Assembly (NCBI GenBank): GCA_944384195.1 | Contig: CALWSK010000002.1 | Span: 186,001-250,000, forward strand | Direction of reading: 5' to 3' | Length of the DNA stretch: 64,000 nucleotides | Origin: an uncultured Clostridia bacterium | Lineage (GTDB): Bacteria > Bacillota > Clostridia > Lachnospirales > CAG-274 | Part shown: positions 28,214-37,061 of the stretch, one piece after another | How positions within the stretch are numbered: position 1 is the first letter of the stretch | How the letters are laid out: each line of letters starts with the position of its first letter | The notes under the pieces: generated by a model | The model's input: only the letters and a program-made list of their open reading frames with translations | The model's database searches: none | What the model was told of the DNA's origin: nothing | Made by a program: the position numbers and the translations under genes

Positions 28214-29755
28214 TTATTTTATTAGAAGAGATTCACCAGTCATTTCTTGTGGTTTTTCAAGGTGCATCATTTCTAATAGAGTAGGTGCTATATCTGCTAG
28301 TTTTCCGTTTTCTTTAAGACCTTTTGCTTCTTTGCAGTTTATAAGGATAAAAGGAACCGGATTTGTAGTATGAGCAGTAAATGGTTCACCAGTAGAATAG
28401 TCTATAAGCTGGTCGCTATTTCCGTGGTCAGCACAAATAAACATTTGGGCACCACATTTTTCAACCGTTTCTACTACTTTACCAATACAGCTATCTACAT
28501 ACTCTATAGCTTTAACAGCAGCATCAACAACACCAGTATGCCCAACCATATCCGGATTTGCGTAATTTACGATTATTAAATCATATTTACCACTTTCTAT
28601 GCTTTCAATAAGCTTCTCAGTAACTTGATTTGCGCTCATTTCTGGTTGTAAATCATAAGTAGCTACTTGTGGAGAAGGTATTAAAATTCTGTCTTCATTT
28701 TTATAAGGTTCTTCCACACCGCCATTGAAAAAGAAAGTAACGTGGGCATATTTTTCAGTCTCTGCAAGTCTTAATTGACTAAGACCAAGATTTGAGATAT
28801 ACTCTCCAAGAGTATTATTAAGAGATTCTTTTAAGAATACAACTTCTTTATTTTTTATAGAAGAGTCATAGTCTGTAAAAGTAACAAATTTAAGGTTAAA
28901 ATAACCTTTAGCTCTTTCAAAGTTTGTAAAATCTTCATCACAAAAAGCTCTTGTCATTTCTCTAGCTCTATCTGGACGATAGTTAAAGAAGATAACAGAA
29001 TCATTTTCATTTATCGTAGCAACAGGCATATCATTTTCCATAACAACAGTAGGTAAAACAAATTCATCATTTACATCTTTAGAATAAGAATTTTCCATAT
29101 AAGATATAACATTATCTGTGCTATCGCCTTTGCCCATTACCATAGCGTTGTATGCGTGTTCTACTCTTTCCCAACGGTTATCTCTATCCATAGCATAGTA
29201 TCTACCGCTAAGAGTAGCTATTTTACCAACGCCAATTTCTTTAATCTTAGATTGTAGCTCTTCTAAAAATCCTTTACCAGAAGTAGGAGGAGTATCTCTA
29301 CCATCTAAGAAACAATGAATGTATACTTTTTCAAGTCCATTCATTTTTGCCATTTTTAAAAGTCCATAAAGATGTTCTATATGGCTATGTACACCACCAG
29401 ATGATAAAAGTCCCATAAGGTGTAAAGAAGAATTTCTTTCTTTACAATTATCCATAGCGCCTTTTAACACAGGGTTTTCAAAAAAATCTCCATCTTGGAT
29501 AGATTTAGTTATTCTTGTAAGCTCTTGATATACTATTCTACCAGCGCCCATATTAAGATGCCCAACTTCAGAATTCCCCATTTGACCATCTGGAAGTCCA
29601 ACAAATAGACCACTAGCATTACCTTTAACACAAGGATATTCTTTAGTTATTCTATCAAGGTTAGGAGTGTTGGCAAGTTTTATAGCATTGCCTTCTGTTT
29701 TTTCGTTTATACCAAAACCGTCTAATATTGTTAAAACAGTAGTTTTTTTGCTCAT
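28214..29755 (-). CDS. gpmI: 2,3-bisphosphoglycerate-independent phosphoglycerate mutase
   Basis: GpmI interconverts 3- and 2-phosphoglycerate with a manganese-dependent phosphoserine intermediate. The 513-residue protein has the alkaline-phosphatase-fold metal motif TILDGFGIN, the catalytic serine in PDGQMGNSEVGHLNMGAG, FLDGRDTPP, RYYAMDRDNRWERV and the late metal block CADHGNSDQLID. The next upstream gene is tpiA. A hairpin precedes its ribosome site. Confidence 0.96.
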   Translation of the reverse strand: MSKKTTVLTILDGFGINEKTEGNAIKLANTPNLDRITKEYPCVKGNASGLFVGLPDGQMGNSEVGHLNMGAGRIVYQELTRITKSIQDGDFFENPVLKGAMDNCKERNSSLHLMGLLSSGGVHSHIEHLYGLLKMAKMNGLEKVYIHCFLDGRDTPPTSGKGFLEELQSKIKEIGVGKIATLSGRYYAMDRDNRWERVEHAYNAMVMGKGDSTDNVISYMENSYSKDVNDEFVLPTVVMENDMPVATINENDSVIFFNYRPDRAREMTRAFCDEDFTNFERAKGYFNLKFVTFTDYDSSIKNKEVVFLKESLNNTLGEYISNLGLSQLRLAETEKYAHVTFFFNGGVEEPYKNEDRILIPSPQVATYDLQPEMSANQVTEKLIESIESGKYDLIIVNYANPDMVGHTGVVDAAVKAIEYVDSCIGKVVETVEKCGAQMFICADHGNSDQLIDYSTGEPFTAHTTNPVPFILINCKEAKGLKENGKLADIAPTLLEMMHLEKPQEMTGESLLIK

Positions 29756-29771
29756 ATTATTCTCCTTAAAT

Positions 29772-29806
29772 GTATAATAAATTTAGTAAAACTAAATTTA
29801 TTATAC
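29772..29806 (-). other. 15-bp hairpin just upstream of the gpmI ribosome site
   Basis: GTATAATAAATTTAG (29772-29786) pairs perfectly with 29792-29806. The stem ends a few bases before AAGGAG of gpmI and has no T-run in the minus direction, so it may be an mRNA-processing or stability hairpin between tpiA and gpmI rather than a terminator. Confidence 0.5.
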
Positions 29807-29832
29807 AACTTCTATATATAAAAATCAATAAA

Positions 29833-30576
29833 TTAATAGTTTACAACTTTGATAAAATCATCTTTAAGACTAGCTCCACCAACTAAGCCACCATCAATAT
29901 TTGGCATATTAAATAATTCGTTTGCGCTATCGCCAGTAACACTTCCGCCATATTGTATTCTTAATACATCAGCAACTTCTTTTCCATAGCATTCTTCTAT
30001 AACAGTTCTTATTTCTTTACATACTTCTTCTGCTTGTTCTTTAGTAGCTACTTTTCCAGTACCAATAGCCCAGATAGGTTCATAAGCTATAACAACTTTT
30101 TTAGCATCTTCTTTAGATACATTAGCTAAAGCTTTTTTAACTTGGATTCTAACTACTTCCATAGTGATATTAAGTTCTCTTTCTTCAAGGCTTTCTCCTA
30201 CACATAAGATAGGAATTAAGTCAGATTGTAAAGCTTTTATAACTTTTTTATTTACAGTCTCATCAGTTTCTCCAAAATAAGCACGTCTTTCAGAATGTCC
30301 TAAAACTACATATTTAACGCCAATTTCTTTAAGCATAGGAGCAGATATTTCACCAGTATAAGCTCCAGCATCTTCAAAATGCATATTTTGAGCACCTAAA
30401 GATATATTAGTATCTTTTATAGCCTCTTTAACAGATAATAAATCTACATAAGGTACACAAACAACAACATCGCTTTTATCTGTATCTATGCCACTTTTTA
30501 AAGAGTTGATAAGTTCAACTGCTTCATTGTGGTTTTTATTCATTTTCCAGTTACCAGCTATAATTTTTTTTCTCAT
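29833..30576 (-). CDS. tpiA: Triose-phosphate isomerase
   Basis: TpiA interconverts dihydroxyacetone phosphate and glyceraldehyde 3-phosphate. The protein has [10 protein letters not shown], the catalytic histidine in [15 protein letters not shown], the catalytic glutamate in [14 protein letters not shown] and the phosphate-binding QYGGSVTG. I place the start at 30576 ([11 protein letters not shown]) by family convention. An in-frame ATG at 30588 would add four residues and is one base from a hairpin that separates it from GAAAGGAAC. Which AUG is used is uncertain. Confidence 0.94.
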   Translation of the reverse strand: MRKKIIAGNWKMNKNHNEAVELINSLKSGIDTDKSDVVVCVPYVDLLSVKEAIKDTNISLGAQNMHFEDAGAYTGEISAPMLKEIGVKYVVLGHSERRAYFGETDETVNKKVIKALQSDLIPILCVGESLEERELNITMEVVRIQVKKALANVSKEDAKKVVIAYEPIWAIGTGKVATKEQAEEVCKEIRTVIEECYGKEVADVLRIQYGGSVTGDSANELFNMPNIDGGLVGGASLKDDFIKVVNY

Positions 30577-30589
30577 AATAATAACCATA

Positions 30590-30625
30590 GTTTAAAATCT
30601 AGGTTTGATTTTAAACGTTCCTTTC
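30590..30625 (-). promoter_or_regulatory. tpiA ribosome site separated from the start by a hairpin
   Basis: On the minus strand GAAAGGAAC (30617-30625) is followed directly by a perfect 10-bp hairpin (30607-30616 with 30590-30599, 7-nt loop). One base after the hairpin comes the AUG at 30588. Linear spacing is far too long, but folding brings the Shine-Dalgarno next to the first AUG. Confidence 0.55.
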
Positions 30626-30648
30626 TAAAATATATCTGTATATAGTAG

Positions 30649-30680
30649 ATATACTAAGGCAATGCCTTAGTATATTTTTA
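30649..30680. other. 12-bp hairpin in the pgk-tpiA gap
   Basis: ATATACTAAGGC (30649-30660) pairs with 30664-30675 around a 3-nt loop. The T-run lies on the plus-strand side, opposite to the direction of pgk and tpiA, so it is not a canonical terminator for them. It could stabilise or mark the processing site of the polycistronic mRNA. Confidence 0.5.
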
Positions 30681-30686
30681 ATTATC

Positions 30687-31874
30687 CTATTTATCGTCAG
30701 CAGCTACAACACCAGGAAGGTCTTTTCCTTCTAAGAATTCTAATGAAGCACCGCCACCAGTAGAAATATGGCTCATTTTATCTGCAAATCCTAATTGATT
30801 AACAGCAGCTGCCGAATCTCCACCACCAATTATAGTAGTAGCATCTATATCTGCTAAAGCTTCAGCTACTGCTATAGTACCTTTTGCGAAGTTAGAAAAT
30901 TCAAATACGCCCATAGGTCCATTCCATACTACAGTTTTGGCATCTTTTAAAGCATTTTTGAAGATTTCTCTAGTTTCTTCGCCAATATCAAGTCCTTGCC
31001 AGCCTTCTGGAATATCTCCTTTTACTGTTTTAAATTCTGCATCGTTGCTAAATTCTTTAGTGATAACATTATCTACAGGGATTAATAAGTTTACACCTTT
31101 TTCTTTAGCTTTATCCATCATTTCTTTAGCATAGTCAATTTTGTCAGCTTCTAATAAAGAATTTCCGATTTCATGTCCTTGAGCTTTCATAAATGTATAT
31201 GCCATACCACCACCGATTATTAAAGTGTCTACTTTTTCTAAAAGGTTATTTATAACATTAATTTTATCAGAAACTTTAGCTCCACCTAAAATAGCAACAA
31301 AAGGTCTAACAGGGTTGTTTACCGCGTTTCCAAGGTAAGAAATTTCTTTATCCATAAGGTAACCAACAGCACTTTCAGATACAAAATTAGTTACACCAAC
31401 TGTAGAACAATGAGCTCTATGAGAAGAACCAAAAGCGTCATTTACATATACATCACAAATGCTAGCTAAATCTTTGCTAAATGCTTCTTCGTTTTTAGTT
31501 TCTTCTTTTCTAAATCTAGTGTTTTCTAATAAAACAACATCACCATCTTGCATTTTTTCTATAGCTGCTCTAGCGTTTTCTCCAACTACAGTATCATCAG
31601 CAGCAAAAACAACTTTTTTTCCTAATTTTTCTGAAAGTCTTTCTGCTACAGGAGCTAAAGAAGCGCTTGGAGTAGGCTCTTTTGGTTTACCAAGGTGAGA
31701 ACATAAGATAACTTTTGCACCTTCGTTTATAAGTTTGTTTATAGTAGGTAAGGCAGCAACTATTCTGTTTTCGTCAGTAATAACACCATCTTTTAATGGT
31801 ACATTAAAGTCGCATCTTACTAAAACTCTTTTTCCTTTTACTTGTAAATCATCAACAGATTTTTTATTTAACAT
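30687..31874 (-). CDS. pgk: Phosphoglycerate kinase
   Basis: Pgk makes ATP from 1,3-bisphosphoglycerate and ADP. The 395-residue protein has [12 protein letters not shown] at the N-terminus, [31 protein letters not shown], the hinge region around [12 protein letters not shown] and the nucleotide loop [17 protein letters not shown] with GGGDSAAA. It is the first gene of a minus-strand pgk-tpiA-gpmI-eno cluster. The gap gene that often precedes pgk is not adjacent. Confidence 0.97.
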   Translation of the reverse strand: MLNKKSVDDLQVKGKRVLVRCDFNVPLKDGVITDENRIVAALPTINKLINEGAKVILCSHLGKPKEPTPSASLAPVAERLSEKLGKKVVFAADDTVVGENARAAIEKMQDGDVVLLENTRFRKEETKNEEAFSKDLASICDVYVNDAFGSSHRAHCSTVGVTNFVSESAVGYLMDKEISYLGNAVNNPVRPFVAILGGAKVSDKINVINNLLEKVDTLIIGGGMAYTFMKAQGHEIGNSLLEADKIDYAKEMMDKAKEKGVNLLIPVDNVITKEFSNDAEFKTVKGDIPEGWQGLDIGEETREIFKNALKDAKTVVWNGPMGVFEFSNFAKGTIAVAEALADIDATTIIGGGDSAAAVNQLGFADKMSHISTGGGASLEFLEGKDLPGVVAADDK

Positions 31875-32266
31875 AAGTTAGTCTCCTTTCATAATATGCA
31901 AAGACTTGCATTAATATTAGCAAAATAAAATTGCATTATATGGTAAACATAAACCACATTGACAATATTATAACATACTTTTAGATAATTTGCTTTACAT
32001 TTTTTATACAATTTTTTGTCATTTTTGCTATAAATTTTTATTAATTTCACACAATTCTTATATATACTAAAAATATATTTAAAAAATACATAAATAATTT
32101 ATAAACATTAATATTAACATATGTATAGTTATATATTTAATATAGTAAATATACATAATATAATGTATATGTTATATTTTATCCTAAAATTATAAAATTA
32201 TTAAACTTTATTAAAGTTAATTCGTATATTATTATATAATTATTAAAAATATTAGGAGGAAATATT
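31875..32266. other. Divergent AT-rich intergenic region (pgk / SHOCT gene)
   Basis: No ORF or RNA gene is evident. For pgk the minus strand offers TATAAT (31935-31940) with TTGTCA (31960-31965), but the spacer is 19 bp. Between them TGGT and ACCA form the ends of an imperfect 16-bp palindrome (31941-31956). On the plus side TATAAT at 32235-32240 precedes the SHOCT-domain gene without a good -35. Confidence 0.4.
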
Positions 32267-32635
32267 ATGGTTAATGAAAGAATGATGATATTAGAAATGG
32301 TAAAAGATGGTAAAATATCTGTAGATGATGGAGTTAAACTTTTAAATGCTATAAAACAACCTACAAATTCAAATTTTGATGACTTTACTAGTGATATAAA
32401 ATATAAATTTCAAAATATACCAAAGCCAGATGCAGAAAAAATAAAAGAAAATGCTCAAGTATTTTTTAATAAAACAGAAGAAATGTTTGAAGAAGTGGGA
32501 AAAACATTAAAAGAATTTTTTTCACCAAATCAAAATAATCAAAATAAAACACAAGATAATGTAGAAAATAACAACACTCAAAATACAAACACTGAATTTA
32601 TTATAATTGATAAAGAAGATAAAACACAAGAATAA
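32267..32635 (+). CDS. Small protein with a YvlB/SHOCT-like N-terminal helix pair
   Basis: The N-terminus ERMMILEMVKDGKISVDDGV is the short two-helix motif found at the start of YvlB/LiaX-type and SHOCT-like proteins (the ILELL-K-GKI-EE-LLNAI pattern). The rest of the 122 residues is a helical linker and an N/Q-rich tail, with no membrane segment. Such motifs usually mediate oligomerisation in envelope-stress proteins. The role here is unknown. AGGAGG precedes the ATG and a terminator follows. Confidence 0.65.
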   Translation: MVNERMMILEMVKDGKISVDDGVKLLNAIKQPTNSNFDDFTSDIKYKFQNIPKPDAEKIKENAQVFFNKTEEMFEEVGKTLKEFFSPNQNNQNKTQDNVENNNTQNTNTEFIIIDKEDKTQE

Positions 32636-32642
32636 TATATAT

Positions 32643-32669
32643 GTTAGGGCTTTTTGCCCTAACCTTTTT
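32643..32669 (+). terminator. Rho-independent terminator
   Basis: GTTAGGGC (32643-32650) pairs with GCCCTAAC (32656-32663), T5 loop, then a T-run. It ends the SHOCT-domain gene. Confidence 0.88.
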
Positions 32670-32778
32670 ATTTATGTTAAGAAATTAATTGATTTTTTTG
32701 GTTTAAAATATACATATTGATATAAAAAAATAATTAAATTTATTGTAAAAAAATCTTTTAATTTGTTAAAATCTGTGA

Positions 32779-32784
32779 TATAAT
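32779..32784 (+). promoter_or_regulatory. Extended -10 promoter of the small membrane protein
   Basis: TGA followed by TATAAT (32779-32784) makes an extended -10 element. The -35 region is poor (TTTTAA). The transcript would start near 32791, shortly before AAGGGGGGA. Confidence 0.5.
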
Positions 32785-32812
32785 AAAGCGCGCAGAAAAA
32801 GGGGGGATACTT

Positions 32813-33133
32813 GTGTTATCTTTAATACTGAATATATCAGTATTAGGTTTTACTACTATAATATCTATACTAAGTGTTGTAGCGCTTATATTTATATATT
32901 TAGATGCTAAGCAAAAACAAAAAAATGCCATATTATGGTTATTATTAGCTTTGTTTTTGGGATATATTCCTATAATAGTATATGTATTAAAGGATAGAAA
33001 AAAAGATATAGTCTATCCAGAAAATATAAAACCTATATATTATAATTTTTTAAAAGTATATAGTATACTTTATATACTTTATTTTATACTACTTATTATT
33101 TATTTTGGTTTTACAGGAGTTTTTCTGTATTAG
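32813..33133 (+). CDS. Small three-helix membrane protein with a YxDAK motif
   Basis: GTG start, 6 bp after a GGGGGGA site. The 106-residue protein has three or four hydrophobic segments. Between the first two is IYLDAKQKQKNAILWLLLAL, then YVLKDRKK. This Y-x-D-A-K ... W-x-L-L-A-L ... Y-x-L-x-R pattern recurs twice in the next gene, so the two belong to one family. No function is known. Similar motifs occur in many uncharacterised small membrane proteins. Confidence 0.7.
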   Translation: MLSLILNISVLGFTTIISILSVVALIFIYLDAKQKQKNAILWLLLALFLGYIPIIVYVLKDRKKDIVYPENIKPIYYNFLKVYSILYILYFILLIIYFGFTGVFLY

Positions 33134-33179
33134 TATTTAACTTTAGAATAATATATTAATTTTTATTAAGAGGTGTAAA

Positions 33180-33944
33180 ATGGAATATTTAAATGTTATG
33201 TTTAATTCTATTATTTTAAGTATTATTTTAGGATTGAGTTTATTTATAATAATACCTATTGTATGGATTTGTTCTGCTATATCGGTATATAAAGATGCCA
33301 AGTATAGAAATGAAAATGTAGTATTTCTTACCTTATTAGATATTTTTAGTGGTGGAATTACAGTTCCTATATTTTATATGTTTAATATAGTAAAACCATA
33401 TAATGAAAAAAATGGTAATATACCTAAAAAAATGCCAGTAGGTCTTCTTGTAAAATTTATCACTATGATAGTTATATATGCTATATTTGGTATATTATTT
33501 AGTATTATGTTTCCTTTTGGTATAGGTGTTATTTTAGTATTTGTTTCAGCAATATTTATAGGTTTTACTTTATTATTTTGTATAGTAAATTCTGGTGCTA
33601 TATTTGCTCTTTATAATGATGCAAAAGCTAGAGATGCGGATACTTCTTTATGGTGTATTCTTGCTTTATTTTTTAGCTTTATTACATATGTAGTATATAT
33701 TTTTGTTGTTATAAAAAGTAAAGAAGAAAAACAGGTTTTAAGTCAATACCCAGTTGATAATAATCAAAATAGAAATGAACTAGAACAATTAAGTTTTGAA
33801 GATTTACAAATGAACAATAATGGGCAATCATCAAATTTTGAAGAGAAAAAACCAATTTCAAATAAAATACCGCCTATGATTATAGTACAAATTGTATTAA
33901 ATATATTTAGTTATGTAACAACAATTTTAATGTTCATGCGATAA
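33180..33944 (+). CDS. Multi-pass membrane protein with two YxDAK modules
   Basis: The 254-residue protein has about six or seven membrane segments. The same module as in the preceding gene appears twice, as VYKDAKYRNENVVFLTLL near residue 38 and LYNDAKARDADTSLWCILAL near residue 144. A hydrophilic N/Q/E-rich loop (~185-230) precedes a last C-terminal helix. It follows the smaller relative by 46 bp and they are probably cotranscribed. Function unknown. Confidence 0.7.
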   Translation: MEYLNVMFNSIILSIILGLSLFIIIPIVWICSAISVYKDAKYRNENVVFLTLLDIFSGGITVPIFYMFNIVKPYNEKNGNIPKKMPVGLLVKFITMIVIYAIFGILFSIMFPFGIGVILVFVSAIFIGFTLLFCIVNSGAIFALYNDAKARDADTSLWCILALFFSFITYVVYIFVVIKSKEEKQVLSQYPVDNNQNRNELEQLSFEDLQMNNNGQSSNFEEKKPISNKIPPMIIVQIVLNIFSYVTTILMFMR

Positions 33945-33967
33945 AATGATAATTTTTTAATTTAAAT

Positions 33968-34016
33968 AAAATATAAACTATATAATATACTTTATATAGT
34001 TTATATTTTATTTTTT
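33968..34016. terminator. Bidirectional terminator
   Basis: A 17-bp AT stem (33968-33984 with 33993-34009), with A-rich DNA before and T-rich DNA after it, lies between two convergent genes. Confidence 0.75.
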
Positions 34017-34037
34017 ATTTAAGTTTTTATTATAATT

Positions 34038-35111
34038 TTATTCTAGAGCGGATAGGATAGCTTTAAAATGCAAAGATAAACTTTCAGAACAACATTTATT
34101 TAGGATATCTTTTATAATAGATTTAGCTTCTGATATTTTGTTTTGTCTTAATAAAATATCTACTTTTATCCCTAAAATTTCATCTAAATATATACTAGAA
34201 ATTTCTGTTCTATTTTCTTTATTTAAAATTTTATCACAAGTAGATAAAGCTTTTTTATAATCATTAATATATATGTATAAATAAATCATATTTCTTAGAA
34301 TATCTAAATCATATTTTATAAAAGATATAACTTTTTCAAAATATATTATAGAATAATCAAAAGCATTTAAAAACTGTAGACACAAAGCTTTTATATAATA
34401 TAAATCTGTTAGCTCTTTTTGACTTAGATTTTCTTTAAAATCTAAAGCAGAGTTTATATATCTAAGGGCTTCTATAAAATTATTTTCATTATAAAGATAG
34501 ATAGTAGCTCTTTTATATAATAGTATAGGGTTATTTGGGCAATTTTCGAGCTTTATATCTATAATATCTTTTATATTTATGTTTGCAAAAGATTTGTTAT
34601 ATGAAGAAATATAAGATAGTATTTTTGGGTATAATATATCATTTTCAGTTGACATATAAAAATTTGTATCTTTTTCAAAAGGGATATCTAAAGTGAATGT
34701 TCTATCTTCTTCTTTTAATAGATAACAATCTTTTGATTTTGCCTTAGTATTATAATATAAATCTCTACCTACAGATGGAAAGCTAAGCTCTCTTTGTAAA
34801 AATTTATATACAGTAGCATTTTTATACCAACCTACAATATAATTTTTATTATTCTTTTCATATACCCAAACAACAAGAGTATTATCTGATAAAGTAGAAT
34901 TATCATTTGAAAATTTGATTTTTGAAAGATTTACAACACCTTGTTTTAATGGAGCATATCCATAGCAAAATCCGTTATAATCTTGGAAATTATAAATTTC
35001 TGGATTGTTAGATTTTTTTTCTTGATAGAATTTGTCATATATATTTAGATTTTTAGTTTCTATTCCATTATAATATTTAGAAAAATTGATTTTAAAAATT
35101 ATAAAATTCAT
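34038..35111 (-). CDS. TPR protein with an N-terminal domain shared with nuclease-type proteins
   Basis: The 357-residue protein has two parts. Residues ~1-115 (FSKYYNGIE, EIYNFQDYNGFCYGY, NTLVVWVYEKNNKNYIVGWY, KNATVY) match a domain I remember at the front of HNH and other restriction-like proteins (the VVWVA...VGWYKNATVYR pattern), possibly a nucleic-acid reader. Residues ~170-357 are TPR-like helical repeats (YKRATIYLYNENNFIEALRY, YYIKALCLQFLNAFDYSIIY). There is no nuclease motif. AAAGAGG precedes the ATG. It is a lone gene; function unknown. The domain assignment is from memory. Confidence 0.6.
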   Translation of the reverse strand: MNFIIFKINFSKYYNGIETKNLNIYDKFYQEKKSNNPEIYNFQDYNGFCYGYAPLKQGVVNLSKIKFSNDNSTLSDNTLVVWVYEKNNKNYIVGWYKNATVYKFLQRELSFPSVGRDLYYNTKAKSKDCYLLKEEDRTFTLDIPFEKDTNFYMSTENDILYPKILSYISSYNKSFANINIKDIIDIKLENCPNNPILLYKRATIYLYNENNFIEALRYINSALDFKENLSQKELTDLYYIKALCLQFLNAFDYSIIYFEKVISFIKYDLDILRNMIYLYIYINDYKKALSTCDKILNKENRTEISSIYLDEILGIKVDILLRQNKISEAKSIIKDILNKCCSESLSLHFKAILSALE

Positions 35112-35256
35112 AATAACCTCTTTATTTTGTATATTTAAGTTTTATTAGTTTAAAATATATTATATCAAAAAAAATAGAAAAAATAAAACATTATATAAAA
35201 AAAATAAAAATTAATATACAATTTTAAGAAAAAGTAGTATAATATAAATTGATTAT

Positions 35257-35352
35257 TTTACAGTAAAGGTTATTTTTCGTTATAATAAGACAAGCAATTA
35301 AAAATATTGCTTTACAAATTAACATTATTTTTGTACACTAATATAGTACAAA
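35257..35352 (+). promoter_or_regulatory. Promoter and structured leader of the 35433 gene
   Basis: TTTACA (35257-35262), 18 bp, TATAAT (35281-35286). The ~145-nt leader contains two short hairpins: AAGCAAT (35292-35298) with ATTGCTT (35306-35312), and TTGTAC (35331-35336) with GTACAA (35346-35351). A third sits at the ribosome site. Confidence 0.5.
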
Positions 35353-35377
35353 TAAAAATTATTTAAGAATAAAATGG

Positions 35378-35429
35378 AAAAGGAGTAGCTAGTAGAGCTA
35401 ATATATTTTAAATAGTTAGCTAGCGTATG
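35378..35429 (+). promoter_or_regulatory. Ribosome site separated from the start by a hairpin
   Basis: AAAAGGAG (35378-35385) is 41 nt before the first ATG (35427). The intervening segment can fold: TAGCTAGT (35386-35393) pairs with GTTAGCTA (35415-35422). That leaves only GCGT between hairpin and ATG. No other Shine-Dalgarno is nearer. Confidence 0.5.
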
Positions 35430-35432
35430 TTT

Positions 35433-35849
35433 ATGGATACAGTAATAGTCATTATGCAAAAAAACAAAAAAACAGGTTTATTTGAAAAGGAATTAAATAG
35501 TTTAAATATTTCTCAATACGAGGATTATATATTAAATATTTATGTTGAGGCTGATGAAGATAAAGAGAGACTTTTAAAAATTAAGCTTACTACAAATAGA
35601 GATGTTTTGGATTGGGAATATTCTGCTATATATGATTATTATGAACTTGAAATTTTTGAAAATTTAGGATATGATATAAAAGAATTTGAAGATTATAATC
35701 CAACTTGGGAAATTACTCTTAAATATCTAGAAGACGAACAAGAACTTATTAAGACTATAGATAATATTTTATATATTCATATGAAGGAGTTAGAAGAAGT
35801 TTTTAAAACAATAAAAGATAAAAAAGGAGAATATCTAGATGAAGAATAA
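35433..35849 (+). CDS. Small acidic cytoplasmic protein, DUF6762-like
   Basis: The product (138 residues from ATG 35433, 140 from ATG 35427) begins MDTVIVIMQKNKKTGLFEKE and is strongly acidic with no membrane segment. It resembles, from memory, a clostridial family annotated DUF6762. No catalytic motif is seen. Its end overlaps the next gene by 11 bp, so the two are translationally coupled. Which of the two nearby ATGs is used depends on the unusual hairpin spacer. Confidence 0.6.
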   Translation: MDTVIVIMQKNKKTGLFEKELNSLNISQYEDYILNIYVEADEDKERLLKIKLTTNRDVLDWEYSAIYDYYELEIFENLGYDIKEFEDYNPTWEITLKYLEDEQELIKTIDNILYIHMKELEEVFKTIKDKKGEYLDEE

Positions 35850-36945
35850 AAAAACTATAATTATAGCATCTATAGTATCTGCAGTAGCCATAGGTGGAGT
35901 TGGAATGGTTATTGCAAATAATAGTAATAATGCTAAGAAAGAACAATCATTTGTAAATGATATTTCTAGTGTCAAGCGTGTAAAACTAGATGACAAAATA
36001 AAAGAAGATATAAAAAAATTAAATCTGGTTTTAGATGACTATTATATGCAAACGTGGAGTGATAATAAATTTTTATCTTTTTTTAGTTACTTTTCTAATT
36101 ATGATAAATCAGAGGTAAAAATAGAAGATATAGAAAAGGCTATGAAATATGAATTACCAAAAAGCTTGTCTTCTGTTAATATTCATTTTGTAAAGCCATT
36201 ATCTTTAAAACCTTATATGCAAGATAAAATATCTGATAAAGATTTAGAAATATTAACAGTATATAGTGCTTTGCCAGTGAAAGATGGTATATATATATCT
36301 TCTAAGTTTGACGAAGGAAAAGTTATAAGTGATGATGAATATAAAAAATTTGTTCTAGAACATTCTTGGGAACATGGAAAAATAAGAACTCCAGATAAAC
36401 AAAGTGAAGAATATAAGAATATATTATTAGCTGTAGAAAATAAAGATATTAATCTAAAAGATGGAAATGTAAAATATATAGCTTGTGACGATAAATATGC
36501 TATTGTAGTAATTTCTAATAAATATGATGGAGGTTATATAAAAGAATTTGCTTTAGAGAAAAAAGATAATAAATATGAAATAATAGTAGATGAGCTAGAG
36601 ACTGTTGATAGTAAAATTTTTATAAATTATGCGTATACAGACTTTAATCTTGATATGTTGCCATTGTATGAGATTATCAAGTATAAAGATATATCATCAG
36701 ATGTGTCTTCATATGTAAAAGCATTTAAGGAAAGTAAAGATTTGGGAGAGAATGAGGAGCTTACTTATGGTGCTAGAGCAGGTAATTTTGCTTATTTAGA
36801 ATTTAAATCAGGACTTAAAATGTTAGTTTATACAGATAATGAGGGAATAAGTAATATATATGAAGTAGATAATTATAAAACTGCTATATCTCAAATGACA
36901 AAACTTGAGCAAAATCCTCCAGTATTTATATTAAATTTTGAATAA
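35839..36945 (+). CDS. Membrane-anchored extracytoplasmic protein, unknown function
   Basis: I do not recognise this 368-residue protein. It starts with a basic segment and one hydrophobic helix (TIIIASIVSAVAIGGVGMVI, ~5-26), then a large hydrophilic domain expected outside the membrane. No lipobox cysteine, enzyme motif or repeat is visible. AAGGAG (inside the upstream gene) precedes the ATG. The 11-bp overlap with the acidic protein upstream suggests that the two act together. A 14-bp hairpin follows at 37062-37101. Confidence 0.6.
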   Translation: MKNKKTIIIASIVSAVAIGGVGMVIANNSNNAKKEQSFVNDISSVKRVKLDDKIKEDIKKLNLVLDDYYMQTWSDNKFLSFFSYFSNYDKSEVKIEDIEKAMKYELPKSLSSVNIHFVKPLSLKPYMQDKISDKDLEILTVYSALPVKDGIYISSKFDEGKVISDDEYKKFVLEHSWEHGKIRTPDKQSEEYKNILLAVENKDINLKDGNVKYIACDDKYAIVVISNKYDGGYIKEFALEKKDNKYEIIVDELETVDSKIFINYAYTDFNLDMLPLYEIIKYKDISSDVSSYVKAFKESKDLGENEELTYGARAGNFAYLEFKSGLKMLVYTDNEGISNIYEVDNYKTAISQMTKLEQNPPVFILNFE

Positions 36946-37061
36946 TATTTAAAATATACTTTTGATTAAAACATAAAAATTTTTTAAAAAATAAATAGAA
37001 AAGGAGATACTACAATACAAATATCCGAAAATTAATTTAAAATTATAGATATTAAAAATAT

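Noticed and set aside
30649-30680. Terminator between pgk and tpiA
   Set aside because: The T-run is on the wrong side for minus-strand transcription, so it is listed only as a hairpin.
31941-31956. Palindrome-like TGGT...ACCA near the pgk promoter as a catabolite or Rex operator
   Set aside because: Only the outer four bases pair, and neither the cre nor the Rex consensus is met.
37002-37009. A lone AAAAGGAG ribosome-site-like sequence
   Set aside because: No start codon with an open frame follows at a useful distance. It resembles the site at 35378 but without a gene.
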